A program made the position numbers and the translations under genes. From NCBI GenBank assembly GCA_017478085.1, contig JAFVEE010000093.1:1-64000 (forward strand): 64,000 bases of DNA. Reading direction: 5' to 3'. Below the pieces are notes generated by a model. That model was not told where the DNA came from. It ran no database searches and saw only the letters and a list, made by a program, of their open reading frames with translations. The DNA is from Prevotella sp. GTDB taxonomy: Bacteria > Bacteroidota > Bacteroidia > Bacteroidales > Bacteroidaceae. How positions within the stretch are numbered: position 1 is the first letter of the stretch; each line of letters opens with the position of its first letter. This document shows positions 1 through 7,847 of this stretch, in pieces.

Positions 1-1
1 C

Positions 2-103
2 AACACGTTCCTGACGAAACGAATTTTTGACGCATCCCGATACCGACCGAACCAAACTTTAATTAATCATATTTTCAAAGAACTCTTTGGCCGCGCGGCA
101 TAG
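2..103 (+). CDS. C-terminal fragment of an ORF entering from the left edge (possibly a transposase)
   Basis: The frame starting at base 2 is open from the window edge to a TAG at 101-103 and encodes 33 residues ending in FKELFGRAA. The composition (basic, aromatic, no low complexity) looks like coding sequence. It is convergent with the truncated SpvB-like gene to its right, and that gene stops just where homology would be expected to continue. A mobile element whose transposase ends here would explain both facts. I do not recognise the family from so short a piece, so the transposase idea is inference. Confidence 0.35.
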   Translation, partial: NTFLTKRIFDASRYRPNQTLINHIFKELFGRAA

Positions 104-126
104 CCGTTAGGCCGTATATTGAATTT

Positions 127-798
127 TTAACGAACTATTGTCATATTCGATTCCATCTGGTATTTGTAAATCATTATGTTGCCCGACCTGTCTTCGGCTT
201 TAGACACATTCCATGCATACACCTTGCTAACTCCATCCTTATTATAAGTGTGTTTACCACTGCTTCTACCAAACTCACGAGTCATACCATCCGCTGTCTT
301 CACTTGGAACCAAAGATCGGATGGATGCTGCGAGCTAAGACCATAGAGCGTGATGCGAGTATATGGGCTGTTCTCCAGACAGTAGACTGCTGTATCGGAG
401 CCCTCGGATGGCTGAAGAAGAACAAGGCGGTTACCATCAAGTGCAAAAGCATCATTATTGTCATACGAAATACCATGTGGGCTGCCATCATGATAGATGT
501 CACGGGGCACACGTGTGATGGCAGATATACCTGTTAGATTGCATCCCCAACCGACGAGTCCATTGCCAGCCTGGCTGTTGTAGACCACAGACAATTGAGG
601 CTGAAGGCCCTGTATACCTAGGGGAACAGCAATCTCTACCGAATAAGATGCTCCCCCCAATGCCGTTGTAGAGAATGTGCCTTTTGGCGTTCCGGCATAG
701 TAAGATGGCGTTGATTCCCCCTGGGCCTGTATGGCCGATAATAATGTAAGCAACACTGAGAAGGCTGCTTTGCTATATTGATGAAACAACTTATTCAT
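127..798 (-). CDS. SpvB-like N-terminal domain protein, truncated
   Basis: The 223-residue product has a signal peptide (about residues 1-27, ending near AQG). The start of an SpvB/TcaC-type domain follows, with the family pattern ALGGASYSVEIAVPLG and then LSVVYNSQAGNGLVGWGCNL (about residues 45-90). These proteins normally run to well over 1000 residues, with FG-GAP and YD/RHS repeats after the SpvB part. Here the reading frame stops at TAA soon after YKYQMESN, where relatives continue. The last few residues and the sequence beyond do not look like the family. I read it as the 5' remnant of a large secreted RHS/SpvB protein cut by a rearrangement, probably an insertion. It is the last gene of the minus-strand cassette that begins near 2.5 kb. 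Confidence 0.7.
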   Translation of the reverse strand: MNKLFHQYSKAAFSVLLTLLSAIQAQGESTPSYYAGTPKGTFSTTALGGASYSVEIAVPLGIQGLQPQLSVVYNSQAGNGLVGWGCNLTGISAITRVPRDIYHDGSPHGISYDNNDAFALDGNRLVLLQPSEGSDTAVYCLENSPYTRITLYGLSSQHPSDLWFQVKTADGMTREFGRSSGKHTYNKDGVSKVYAWNVSKAEDRSGNIMIYKYQMESNMTIVR

Positions 799-818
799 TG
801 TGTCTGGGTTCTTTGGTC

Positions 819-1151
819 CTATTTTCTTTCTCTACGTATCCTGTTTCCAGCCGAATCGTAAGTATAAGTGATTGCAAAAGAGGCGTTTCCATAAAGATTA
901 AGTTTACCACCTAATTGTATATTAAAACCACTGTCAAGAGTGATTCCCCTTGGAGCAACAAGTATGAGATAACCTGTTGGAGTCACATTAACATCTCCTG
1001 AAATCAGCGAGTCGGGGCTGTACACTACGACCGTACTGTCCACGGTCTTATTTCTATATGCCGTTGTATCCACAGCAACTTCCTGTGCCATCAGAGAGAG
1101 ACGGTTTGCATACGAACATACTGCCAAGAATATTTTGATTGGGGTTCTCAT
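819..1151 (-). CDS. Small secreted protein with a C-terminal YD-repeat-like motif
   Basis: I place the start at the ATG at 1151, which overlaps the TGA of the upstream gene (ATGA overlap, translational coupling); the frame is open further upstream but that part overlaps the previous gene. The 110-residue product has a hydrophobic N-terminus (PIKIFLAVCSYANRLSLMAQ) that resembles a signal peptide. A beta-rich middle follows, and the tail YTYDSAGNRIRRERK matches the consensus of YD/RHS repeats (YDxxGNR). The next gene downstream is the SpvB-like remnant, whose full-length relatives carry YD repeats, so the two probably belong to one exported system. Specific function unknown. Confidence 0.6.
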   Translation of the reverse strand: MRTPIKIFLAVCSYANRLSLMAQEVAVDTTAYRNKTVDSTVVVYSPDSLISGDVNVTPTGYLILVAPRGITLDSGFNIQLGGKLNLYGNASFAITYTYDSAGNRIRRERK

Positions 1152-2062
1152 TGTTTTTCTGTAAATTTGAAGGCCATTGAAGGTTCTTCTTCCACTACAC
1201 AATTGTTTACTTTTTCACGCAGTTCGTCAACCTCTTGTTTCAATTCCTGGATGCACTGTAATAGGAGGGGCACCATTTCGGTGTAGTTCACAGTGAGGTA
1301 GCCGTCTTGTCCCTCGCGCACCAGGTCGGGGAATATCTTCTGTAGTTCCTGGGCCGATACGCCATAGTGGCGGCGGGCGGCATCTCGCTGTTTCCGTTCT
1401 GCGAACCGCTCTGCAGCCTTGGTGCCTGCCTCTTTGGTCGCCTCGCTGCTGAATGGGCTCTTCAGCGTGTAGGAAAACACATCAAGATCTTGCAGCTGCT
1501 CCAGGATTCCTTTCTGCTTGGCGGTTGTCCTGCCCAGAGGCTGTGCGTTGTCTTTCAGACGCATATCGGAGAGATTATAGAGTCCCAGCACCGTCATGGC
1601 TCCTTCTACATAGGTGTCGCCATAAAAATAGGCGGCATAGCTTCCCACGAAGGGAGGAGGGGGCGCTCCCTCTTCTGTACCGCAGATGCCCGAACCGTTT
1701 TCGCTTGGTAATATTGTTCCAAGAACCCCTATGTTCTTGCTGTCTGTAGTTCTATCTCCGTTTCCCCATACGCCGATGGCATAGCCACCTACTGCCGTAG
1801 AACTCTTTTCGCACTCGCCCAACACGCCCACACGATAGTAGGTATTCTGGGTTCCCTGGTGTTGCACATGCAGGCCGATGTCAAAATAGTTGTCCTCATA
1901 GAGTCTGGAATTGGGCAGGCTACCTATGCTTATGACGGCATCGTTGTTTTCAATGGTCTTTTTCACATATACATTCCCTAAACTGTTGACCTTCAGCTGA
2001 GCGTGTGTGGCAGCGGTCGAGGCTGCCAATAGCAGTAGAAGTGCGAGATGTTTTTTCATCAT
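1148..2062 (-). CDS. Secreted tail-fibre-domain protein (peptidase S74 / intramolecular chaperone)
   Basis: The 304-residue product has a signal peptide (residues 1-21, ending THAQ), a beta-rich middle with several IGVLG/IGVWG-type repeats (about 75-120), and a C-terminal S74 chaperone-of-endosialidase domain. That domain starts at SDMRLKDN (Ser165, the residue type at which related proteins self-cleave) and includes YGVSAQELQKIFPDL (about 233-248). A C-terminal heptad-like helix (about 268-290) would trimerise the domain. In phage tail fibres the domain folds a beta-helix trimer and is then released. In Bacteroidota it also occurs on exported proteins without any phage, as here: no phage structural genes are nearby. 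The two downstream genes are coupled or very close, so this looks like the lead member of an exported complex. Confidence 0.85.
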   Translation of the reverse strand: MMKKHLALLLLLAASTAATHAQLKVNSLGNVYVKKTIENNDAVISIGSLPNSRLYEDNYFDIGLHVQHQGTQNTYYRVGVLGECEKSSTAVGGYAIGVWGNGDRTTDSKNIGVLGTILPSENGSGICGTEEGAPPPPFVGSYAAYFYGDTYVEGAMTVLGLYNLSDMRLKDNAQPLGRTTAKQKGILEQLQDLDVFSYTLKSPFSSEATKEAGTKAAERFAERKQRDAARRHYGVSAQELQKIFPDLVREGQDGYLTVNYTEMVPLLLQCIQELKQEVDELREKVNNCVVEEEPSMAFKFTEKQ

Positions 2063-2102
2063 GTTTCTTTTTTCAGATTATGTTTGATTGAAATTGTATC
2101 AA

Positions 2103-2136
2103 GCCTCCACCTTATTTTTTATATAGAGGTGGAAGC
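2103..2136 (-). terminator. Hairpin between the DUF3244 gene and the S74 gene
   Basis: Bases 2103-2112 pair with 2127-2136 (about 10 bp, one mismatch) around an AT-rich 14-nt loop. The element lies just downstream of the DUF3244 stop codon and upstream of the S74 start, so it may terminate or attenuate read-through. There is no clear T-run. Confidence 0.45.
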
Positions 2137-2153
2137 TCACAAAGAGAGACCTC

Positions 2154-2522
2154 TTACAGCGTGATGAATCCGTAGAAGTAATAGCTTCCGCCATTTGAGA
2201 GGCGAATCTCGTAGTCACCAATTAAGGTAGATGGCAGTTCCAGAGTATCGCAGCCATCAGGGATAGTGATGGAATAGGCTTCTTCGCCTGTTTCGTCAAC
2301 AAGACTAAGGGAATATCCATCGCAAGAAGTGGTAAATAGTATAGTGCTGCCCTCAATCTCGATATGGGGGATGGAGGCAGGTGCCTTGGGTCTTCCACCA
2401 AAAATGATGGTCGGGTCTGTTATCCCCACCTGCAGTGAAAGTACTGTGGGAACGGCATTCACGATTGACGATGTGAATGAAAGCATTGCCAACAAGGCAA
2501 TAGAAAGCGTTGTTCTTTTCAT
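2154..2522 (-). CDS. DUF3244 family small secreted protein
   Basis: The 122-residue product has an N-terminal signal peptide (residues 1-23, ending IVNA). It is followed by a compact beta-sandwich region with the pattern of DUF3244: an IEGSTILFT strand, SLSLVDETGEEAYS, a TLELPS turn and the terminal GDYEIRLSNGGSYYFYGFI. This family is found almost only in Bacteroidales and has no established biochemical role. Its own promoter (-7 at 2559-2567) sits beside a 30-bp near-perfect palindrome, so this gene and possibly the three below it appear to be regulated as a unit. The TPR/HTH-like gene directly upstream is a candidate regulator. Confidence 0.75.
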   Translation of the reverse strand: MKRTTLSIALLAMLSFTSSIVNAVPTVLSLQVGITDPTIIFGGRPKAPASIPHIEIEGSTILFTTSCDGYSLSLVDETGEEAYSITIPDGCDTLELPSTLIGDYEIRLSNGGSYYFYGFITL

Positions 2523-2558
2523 AGATTTGTGTGATAATAGTTAATAAAATGTAATGGT

Positions 2559-2567
2559 GCAAAGATA
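2559..2567 (-). promoter_or_regulatory. -7 promoter element for the DUF3244 gene
   Basis: On the minus strand the bases read TATCTTTGC, matching the Bacteroidota TAnnTTTG -7 consensus, 37 bp before the start codon at 2522. Confidence 0.7.
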
Positions 2568-2577
2568 GGCTTAAAGA

Positions 2578-2607
2578 ATTACCCGACCAAAATTTTGGCC
2601 AGGTAAT
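2578..2607. promoter_or_regulatory. 30-bp near-perfect palindrome, operator-like
   Basis: The arms ATTACC...GGTAAT and CC-AAAATTTT-GG form a symmetric sequence centred between 2592 and 2593, with only the two trinucleotides CGA/CCA breaking symmetry. It lies immediately upstream of the -7 box at 2559-2567, where the -33 contact would be. A dimeric regulator bound here would occlude or assist sigma. It could instead form an RNA hairpin, but it lies upstream of the predicted transcription start. Confidence 0.45.
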
Positions 2608-2692
2608 ACTTCACGGAAATTCACTTTTATTTCTCTAAATTCAAACCTAAACGTGTGATAAGGTATTCTGTTTCAGTGACTTGCAAAGAAAG

Positions 2693-2720
2693 AAGTGAAA
2701 TAATACATTAAAATTCACTT
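2693..2720 (-). terminator. Weak hairpin downstream of the TPR gene
   Basis: AAGTGAA (2693-2699) is complementary to TTCACTT (2714-2720), directly after the stop codon of the TPR gene on the minus strand. The stem is short and AT-rich with no good T-run, so only a weak terminator is suggested. Confidence 0.3.
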
Positions 2721-2727
2721 TTTACGT

Positions 2728-4515
2728 TCAGCAACTATAAAGTCCGTAGCGTTTCACCAGATTTTTGTAAAGCGTTCGGGCCGTGTTGTCGTGAAACAAA
2801 GCGTTGTTAACATCCTGCTTGAGATTGGCTACCTGCGTGTCCTTGATGTTAAGCATATTGGCAATTTCACCTGAATGGAGCTTGAGAGCGACGAGAATAC
2901 AAACGTAAGTTCCCAGAGTGGTGACTTCGTTTGTATGGTTAAGGTCGCCTATCAGGTCTGGATAGAACTGCCCCATCACGGTGAATAGGGTCTTCTTCTC
3001 CTTGGCTGTAAGTGATGACTGTGGTCTGTTCCTCATTTCCATGATACGGTGTACAATCTTCGTGTCAGTGAGCAGCTGTAGGTGCTCTATCTTCTGTGGA
3101 ATATTGCATTGTGCCTCCAGCACCTTTATTCTTGCTTGTAGCTGTTGATTCTCCAAGGTGAGCCGTTCCTTGCAGGATTCGTACTCGTTAGTGAGTTCGC
3201 CCATCTTCTGCGTATCCAAGAGGCGTAGTCGTTGTGTTGCTTTATTCTCTGCCTTCTCCCTGTCCAACTCTTCTTGTATAGTATCAATGGCAGCCTGATG
3301 CGAGGCCTCCAGAACTTGCAATGCCTGCAGGTTGCTGCGATACCGGTTGACGGCATCAGCATATTCGGCTTTCAGACGCGCAACCCGTTCTGACTGTTGT
3401 TTCCTGTAAACGATGAGGGATGCTGCCACAATCGCCATTAGCAAGAGGAGGATGACGATGCCCGTCTTTGCGCGGTTAGCCTCTCTTTCCTTTTTCATTG
3501 CCAGCTTTTGCATAGCTCCATACTGATAGGAGGCAGTTAGTTGCGCGGTCAGTTCCTGGTCTTTGATGGCAACCGTAGAATCATTTGTGACGCAGTATAG
3601 TTGTGCGTATTTGGCAATGGAGTCTGCCAGATGCCGCCTCTTGAAGATACTAAGGAGCCCTTTGTACATAGGTTCCTGCTCCATAAATGTCATATTGGGG
3701 TGGAACACCTTCCTGTAGTTATGCTCGGCAGAATCCAGCAAACCGTTATTTTCAAAGTTCCTTCCCTTGTAATAATAATATTGTCGCAAGTTAGAGGGTA
3801 GTTCGTGATGCTTATCAAAGAAGTCAGACTTTTCCTCAAATGCATTGATGAGCGCTCCCAGCTCGTCTTGATGGTTTGCATTTTCCGAGTAGAGGTGCAT
3901 CAAGGCAACAGAGGTCAGCAGGGCTTCTTGCTCCTGAAAATGTTCTCGATAACATTGCATCGCCATTCGAATGGCAACTTCAGCACTATCACGCTGATTC
4001 ATCAAAACATAGGTTCCTGCTGAGATGCGTATGTTCTGAAGGGCCATAAGGGTGTCCCCGGCCAGGAAAGCGTATTTTGTAGCCATTCTCCCTGCTTGAA
4101 TCTCGTAGGCGAATAACAATTGCTGATGGTAGACCCAGCCCATCTGCGAGTAGACGCGGCATAGGAGGCGGTAGTCACAGTCGGGGGCGGTGGTGTCGGC
4201 CTGCTCGGCGGCAGTCTGGTAGGCGGCGATGGCCTGCGGAGCCTCGCCACGGTCGGCGTAGGTGCGGCCCAGAAGGTAGTAGGCCTCCATGCGCTCGTTG
4301 GGCGTGCCGTGGCGGTCGAAGTACTGGGTGAGGGCGAGGGCCAGCGAGTCGTCGGTGAGCAGCGAGTCGGCCTGGTTGCGGGCCTGCAGGTCGGCGAGAG
4401 CCTGCTGCATCTGCTGCCGCTCGCCGTGGCAGGCGGTGAGCAGCAATGCAAGCAGCAGAAGGAGTGGATACTGGGCGAAGCGGAGAGACATACGGACGGC
4501 ACATTTACGGGGCAA
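2728..4515 (-). CDS. Membrane-anchored TPR lipoprotein with C-terminal HTH-like domain (putative regulator)
   Basis: The 595-residue product starts with a lipoprotein-type signal (LLLALLLTAC, Cys29 from the first ATG). The second ATG (4491) gives a more usual signal length and avoids overlap with the upstream stop at 4505. Residues about 35-330 form TPR-like helices (for example AYYLLGRTYADRGEAPQAI). A transmembrane helix follows at about 350-372 (GIVILLLLMAIVAASLIVY), then a long coiled coil (to about 475). The C-terminus (about 500-595) contains LHSGEIANMLNIKDTQVANL, which resembles a LuxR-type helix-turn-helix. This architecture is common in Bacteroidales as a one-component membrane regulator that senses the periplasm. 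Its likely targets are the exported-protein genes just downstream; that link is inference. Confidence 0.65.
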   Translation of the reverse strand: MPRKCAVRMSLRFAQYPLLLLLALLLTACHGERQQMQQALADLQARNQADSLLTDDSLALALTQYFDRHGTPNERMEAYYLLGRTYADRGEAPQAIAAYQTAAEQADTTAPDCDYRLLCRVYSQMGWVYHQQLLFAYEIQAGRMATKYAFLAGDTLMALQNIRISAGTYVLMNQRDSAEVAIRMAMQCYREHFQEQEALLTSVALMHLYSENANHQDELGALINAFEEKSDFFDKHHELPSNLRQYYYYKGRNFENNGLLDSAEHNYRKVFHPNMTFMEQEPMYKGLLSIFKRRHLADSIAKYAQLYCVTNDSTVAIKDQELTAQLTASYQYGAMQKLAMKKEREANRAKTGIVILLLLMAIVAASLIVYRKQQSERVARLKAEYADAVNRYRSNLQALQVLEASHQAAIDTIQEELDREKAENKATQRLRLLDTQKMGELTNEYESCKERLTLENQQLQARIKVLEAQCNIPQKIEHLQLLTDTKIVHRIMEMRNRPQSSLTAKEKKTLFTVMGQFYPDLIGDLNHTNEVTTLGTYVCILVALKLHSGEIANMLNIKDTQVANLKQDVNNALFHDNTARTLYKNLVKRYGLYSC

Positions 4516-5764
4516 CGGTGAGGCGCACGAGCTCGATCTTGGTGGCGGTGTTCTTGATAATCTTGAACTGCCAGTGGCCTATCTTGACGACCTCGTTGAG
4601 CTTGGGGAAGCTCTGGTACTCGTGCAGGATGAGGCCGCCCACGGTCATATACTCGTCGCTCTCGGGCAAATCAAGGTCGAACATCTCGTTGACCTTCTCG
4701 ATTTCTAAGCGGGCCGAGAGCAGGTATTCGCCGTTGTCAAAGCGCTTGGCCACATAGTGGGCCTGGTCGTGCTCGTCCTCGATGTCGCCGAAAATCTCCT
4801 CGACAATGTCCTCTAAGGAGATGAGGCCGCTGGTGCCGCCAAACTCGTCGACCACCACGCCGAGCGACTTTTTCTGTGCCAGGAAGGTCTGCATCATCTT
4901 GCTGGCCGCCATCGTCTCGGGCACAAAGGTCATGGTGCGCAGGCACTTGGTCCAGTCGGCAGGGTTGCGGAACATTTCGGAGGAGTGAATGTAGCCCACT
5001 ATGTGGTCGATGTCTTCGTGGTAGACCACAATCTTGGAGTGGCCGCTCTCCACGAACTTCTGCTTCAGTTGGTCTATGCTGCAAGTGTCTTCCACGGCAT
5101 CGATCTCGGTGCGGGGCACCATGCAGTCGCGCACCTTGGTGTCGCTGAAGTCGAGCGCATTCTGGAAGATGCGCACTTCCTCCTCGATCTCGTCGTCGTC
5201 CTTGGCATTGTCGATGCTGGTCTGCACCAGGTAGTCCAGGTCGACCTTGGTGAACTCCTTGTCCTCGGTCTCCTTGCTCATGTGCACGCCCGCCAGCCTG
5301 AGCAGTCCTTTGGAGAGCAGGGTGGCGAAGCGCGAGATGGGGTAGAGCACCACGTAGCAGACCATGGCCGGCAGGGCAAACACGGTGAGCATAGTGTTGG
5401 GGTTGCTCTTGAAGATGGTCTTGGGCAGGAACTCGCCCGTGAAGAGCACCACGAGCGTAGAGAGCAGCGTGTCGGCCGTGACGCGGGCACCGTCGCTCAG
5501 GTCGTGGAAGAGGGTGGCGTCGAACACCTGGGCGAAGAGAATGCCATAGATGACCAGGGCAATGTTGTTGCCCACGAGCATGGTAGAGACGAAGTTGTTG
5601 GGGTGCTGATAGAAAAGGGCGATGGCCCGCTGGGCCAGTCCGTTCTTCTCGCCGCGCTCCATCTCGGCCCTGAGGCGGTTGCTCGACACGAAGGCTATCT
5701 CCATGCCCGAGAAGAAGGCCGAGAAGGTCATGGTAACGATCAGTCCTATGATGAGTGTTGTCAT
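4505..5764 (-). CDS. CNNM/CorC-HlyC family membrane protein (GldE-like)
   Basis: The 419-residue protein has three domains: an N-terminal DUF21/CNNM membrane domain (about 1-190, with the family pattern FFSGMEIAFVSSNRLR and further helices to about 150), a CBS pair (about 205-335, beginning near VRDCMVPRTEIDAVE), and a CorC/HlyC C-terminal domain (about 345-415, GEYLLSARLEIEKVNEMF). Relatives take part in Mg2+/divalent metal efflux. In Bacteroidota some are called GldE and are tied to lipoprotein/gliding machinery. The gene lies 28 bp after lptC on the same strand, an arrangement I know from other Bacteroidales genomes. Confidence 0.85.
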   Translation of the reverse strand: MTTLIIGLIVTMTFSAFFSGMEIAFVSSNRLRAEMERGEKNGLAQRAIALFYQHPNNFVSTMLVGNNIALVIYGILFAQVFDATLFHDLSDGARVTADTLLSTLVVLFTGEFLPKTIFKSNPNTMLTVFALPAMVCYVVLYPISRFATLLSKGLLRLAGVHMSKETEDKEFTKVDLDYLVQTSIDNAKDDDEIEEEVRIFQNALDFSDTKVRDCMVPRTEIDAVEDTCSIDQLKQKFVESGHSKIVVYHEDIDHIVGYIHSSEMFRNPADWTKCLRTMTFVPETMAASKMMQTFLAQKKSLGVVVDEFGGTSGLISLEDIVEEIFGDIEDEHDQAHYVAKRFDNGEYLLSARLEIEKVNEMFDLDLPESDEYMTVGGLILHEYQSFPKLNEVVKIGHWQFKIIKNTATKIELVRLTVAP

Positions 5765-5792
5765 TAGGCGGTATGGATTATGGGGTTAGGAG

Positions 5793-6494
5793 TTATCGGC
5801 CTGTGGCGTGTTTCTGCTGCACGGGGCGTATGGGCGGTGGTGCCACGGTGTCGGCGGCGGCTGTGCCCTGCACGGGCTGGTTCTGCTGCTCGTCTTTCTT
5901 GTCGATGTCTTCGGCAATGAACGAGCCTTTCGAGTTAGTCACGGTGTAACGCGTCATGGCCTCGTCGCTGCGGAAGTAGGTTCCTTCGATGGTACGCTCG
6001 GGGGTGACGACCTTCGAGTAGACGTTCGAGTAGAACTCGTGGCGATAGCCGTCCCAGTAGAGTTCCTCGCTGGTGTAGATGAGCCCGTCGACATTGCGCA
6101 CCGACACCCTGCCGCGAAGCTTCCAGAGGTGGGTCTGGTCGAAATACCACGCCGTGTCGGCCTGGATATAGGCCTGCAGGCGGAACTTCTCGTCGAACTG
6201 CTCGAAGAAGATGCCCTTCATAAACTCCCATCGGGTGGGTTGCTTGGCGGTGTTCACCTCCCATCGCTCGGTGACGATGCGATACTTGATGACCCCCGAA
6301 TCGCTGATGAGCGTGTTGACACCGTAGGAGGTCATCATAGCCACCGAGTCTTCCGGGTTGATGGCCCCGGCAATGTGCTCGTGGGCCTCGCTGCACGCGA
6401 GGCTAAATGATAAATGGAAAATGATCAATGAAAGCGATGCCAGCATGCTTCTGCACCGGCGTTTCCCATTCCCTGCTTCCATATCTTTAGTCAA
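5793..6494 (-). CDS. lptC: LPS export ABC transporter periplasmic protein LptC
   Basis: The 233-residue product has one N-terminal hydrophobic segment (about residues 18-34, LSLIIFHLSFSLAC). A beta-jellyroll pattern typical of LptC then runs through SYGVNTLISDSGVIKYR, YIQADTAWYFDQTHLWKLRG and LYWDGYRHEFYSNVYSKV. LptC forms part of the Lpt bridge that carries lipopolysaccharide from the inner to the outer membrane. The start overlaps the end of the upstream outer-membrane gene by 8 bp, so the two are translated together. The last 35 residues are Pro/Gln-rich and look disordered. The Cys in the signal region could make it a lipoprotein. Confidence 0.8.
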   Translation of the reverse strand: MTKDMEAGNGKRRCRSMLASLSLIIFHLSFSLACSEAHEHIAGAINPEDSVAMMTSYGVNTLISDSGVIKYRIVTERWEVNTAKQPTRWEFMKGIFFEQFDEKFRLQAYIQADTAWYFDQTHLWKLRGRVSVRNVDGLIYTSEELYWDGYRHEFYSNVYSKVVTPERTIEGTYFRSDEAMTRYTVTNSKGSFIAEDIDKKDEQQNQPVQGTAAADTVAPPPIRPVQQKHATGR

Positions 6495-7758
6495 TTTTCC
6501 ACTTGGCGAACCAGCGCTCGTTGAAGGTGATGCCCAGATTCAGCCGGAAAGTGTTCTCGGTAATCATATTGGTGGCCGAGGTGTGAACCCACTGGGCACT
6601 GACGTTTAGCACGGAGCGGTTGTTCCAGTTGTTCTGCAGGGGTATGCCGAAGCCCGCACTGATGCTCAGCTCCTTGGGGCCTTCCTTTCCGTTTATATTA
6701 TAATAAGGTGTGGCGTAGCCTGCACCGAGGCGGTAGTGCACGCGCTGCAGGAAGTTGCGGCGGCTGTAGGCGTTGGGCACATAGTCAAGGCCTGCTGCCA
6801 GCTTGTAGCTGTCCTTCAGCAGTCCGCTCTGCATGGTATAGCTGCCGGCAGCATTCACGCCGGGGCAGTCCAGGCTGCCCCACTGCCTCAGCGAGAAGTC
6901 GGCCTCGACGAGCAACTGGTTCCTGTGGTTCCAGGCCAGACCGGCGCTATAGACCATAGGCAGGCTGAAGGCGTCATTGACAATGAAGGTGGAGTCGGTG
7001 CCGTTTGTCACGTTCGAGACCACGCACTTTGCCTCGTTGTTCAGGTTATGGCCTATGCCCACGGTTGCTCCCAGCGTCAGCACGTCGTTCCTGCTTATTT
7101 GCTGCTGCCATTGCAAGCCGGCCTCCAGCTTGTAGTTGCTAATCGATGTGGAATACTCCCGCTGCATGGAGTTGATATAGGAGGTAGAGCTACTTGTCAC
7201 GGTGCGGTTGATTTCGCCCCATAAATAGCCGATGTTGACACCTACCGAAAGTGGCTTCAGTACTTGCCAGCCGGCACCAATAAAGACTTCGTGCAAGCCG
7301 CCGTCGCCCTGATGGGCATCGGTGATGGTACCATTTGTTGCATCCCTATACGTGGTGGCCTCATAGCTATAGCCCACATTGGTGTAAGGCAGCACGCCGA
7401 AGGCCATGCCCAGGCGCGGGAGCAGCCGGAAGCTGCCCACGGCATATTCGAAGTCGGCGTTGCGGGCATTCACTTTGGTGCCCCCTTCCTTGAAGTTGGT
7501 GATCTGGCCCGACACGCCCAGGTCGAAAATCATGGTGAGCGAGTCGATGGCCGAATAAGAAGCCGGGTTGAGCGTGTTGGCTATGTTACCCTGGCGCAAA
7601 GCCAGTCCCACTCCGTTCATGCCACGGCTGAAGCCTTGCGAACGGTCAGACAGGATACCCAGTCCGTATTGGCTGTAAGGCGAGTTCGTTCCGCTCTGTG
7701 CAAGTGCACCGGCGCTGAGTGTTATCGCCACGAAGCCACATAAAAGTTTCTTGTTCAT
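6487..7758 (-). CDS. Outer-membrane beta-barrel protein (FadL/OmpP1-like)
   Basis: I start the gene at MNKKLLCGF (7758), which gives a clean signal peptide ending ALAQ; the longer frame to 7815 adds a non-signal extension. The 423-residue product begins NSPYSQYGLGILSDRSQGFSRGM, then shows regular amphipathic beta strands of a barrel. It has many aromatic girdle residues and a terminal strand ending in a hydrophobic pattern. This family of Bacteroidales OMPs usually sits directly before lptC, as here. No substrate can be inferred. The gene has its own -7 element at 7782-7790 and is divergent from the DUF4105 gene. Confidence 0.75.
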   Translation of the reverse strand: MNKKLLCGFVAITLSAGALAQSGTNSPYSQYGLGILSDRSQGFSRGMNGVGLALRQGNIANTLNPASYSAIDSLTMIFDLGVSGQITNFKEGGTKVNARNADFEYAVGSFRLLPRLGMAFGVLPYTNVGYSYEATTYRDATNGTITDAHQGDGGLHEVFIGAGWQVLKPLSVGVNIGYLWGEINRTVTSSSTSYINSMQREYSTSISNYKLEAGLQWQQQISRNDVLTLGATVGIGHNLNNEAKCVVSNVTNGTDSTFIVNDAFSLPMVYSAGLAWNHRNQLLVEADFSLRQWGSLDCPGVNAAGSYTMQSGLLKDSYKLAAGLDYVPNAYSRRNFLQRVHYRLGAGYATPYYNINGKEGPKELSISAGFGIPLQNNWNNRSVLNVSAQWVHTSATNMITENTFRLNLGITFNERWFAKWKID

Positions 7759-7781
7759 TACTCGATATTTTGTATCAGCGT

Positions 7782-7790
7782 GCAAAATTA
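7782..7790 (-). promoter_or_regulatory. -7 promoter element for the OMP-lptC-corC operon
   Basis: The minus strand reads TAATTTTGC, matching TAnnTTTG, 24 bp before the ATG at 7758. Confidence 0.65.
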
Positions 7791-7835
7791 TTAAAAAAAA
7801 TCGAACTAATCGCACCGAAAGTGGAAAATATAGCT

Positions 7836-7844
7836 TAATTTTGC
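7836..7844 (+). promoter_or_regulatory. -7 promoter element for the DUF4105 gene (nearly leaderless)
   Basis: TAATTTTGC lies only 3 bp before the GTG start at 7848. Transcription would therefore begin at or within the first codons, so either the mRNA is leaderless or the real promoter lies further upstream. Confidence 0.45.
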
Positions 7845-7847
7845 ATC

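Noticed and set aside
1148..2062. Prophage remnant suggested by the S74 tail-fibre domain
   Set aside because: No capsid, tail, integrase or lysis gene is nearby and the protein has a signal peptide.
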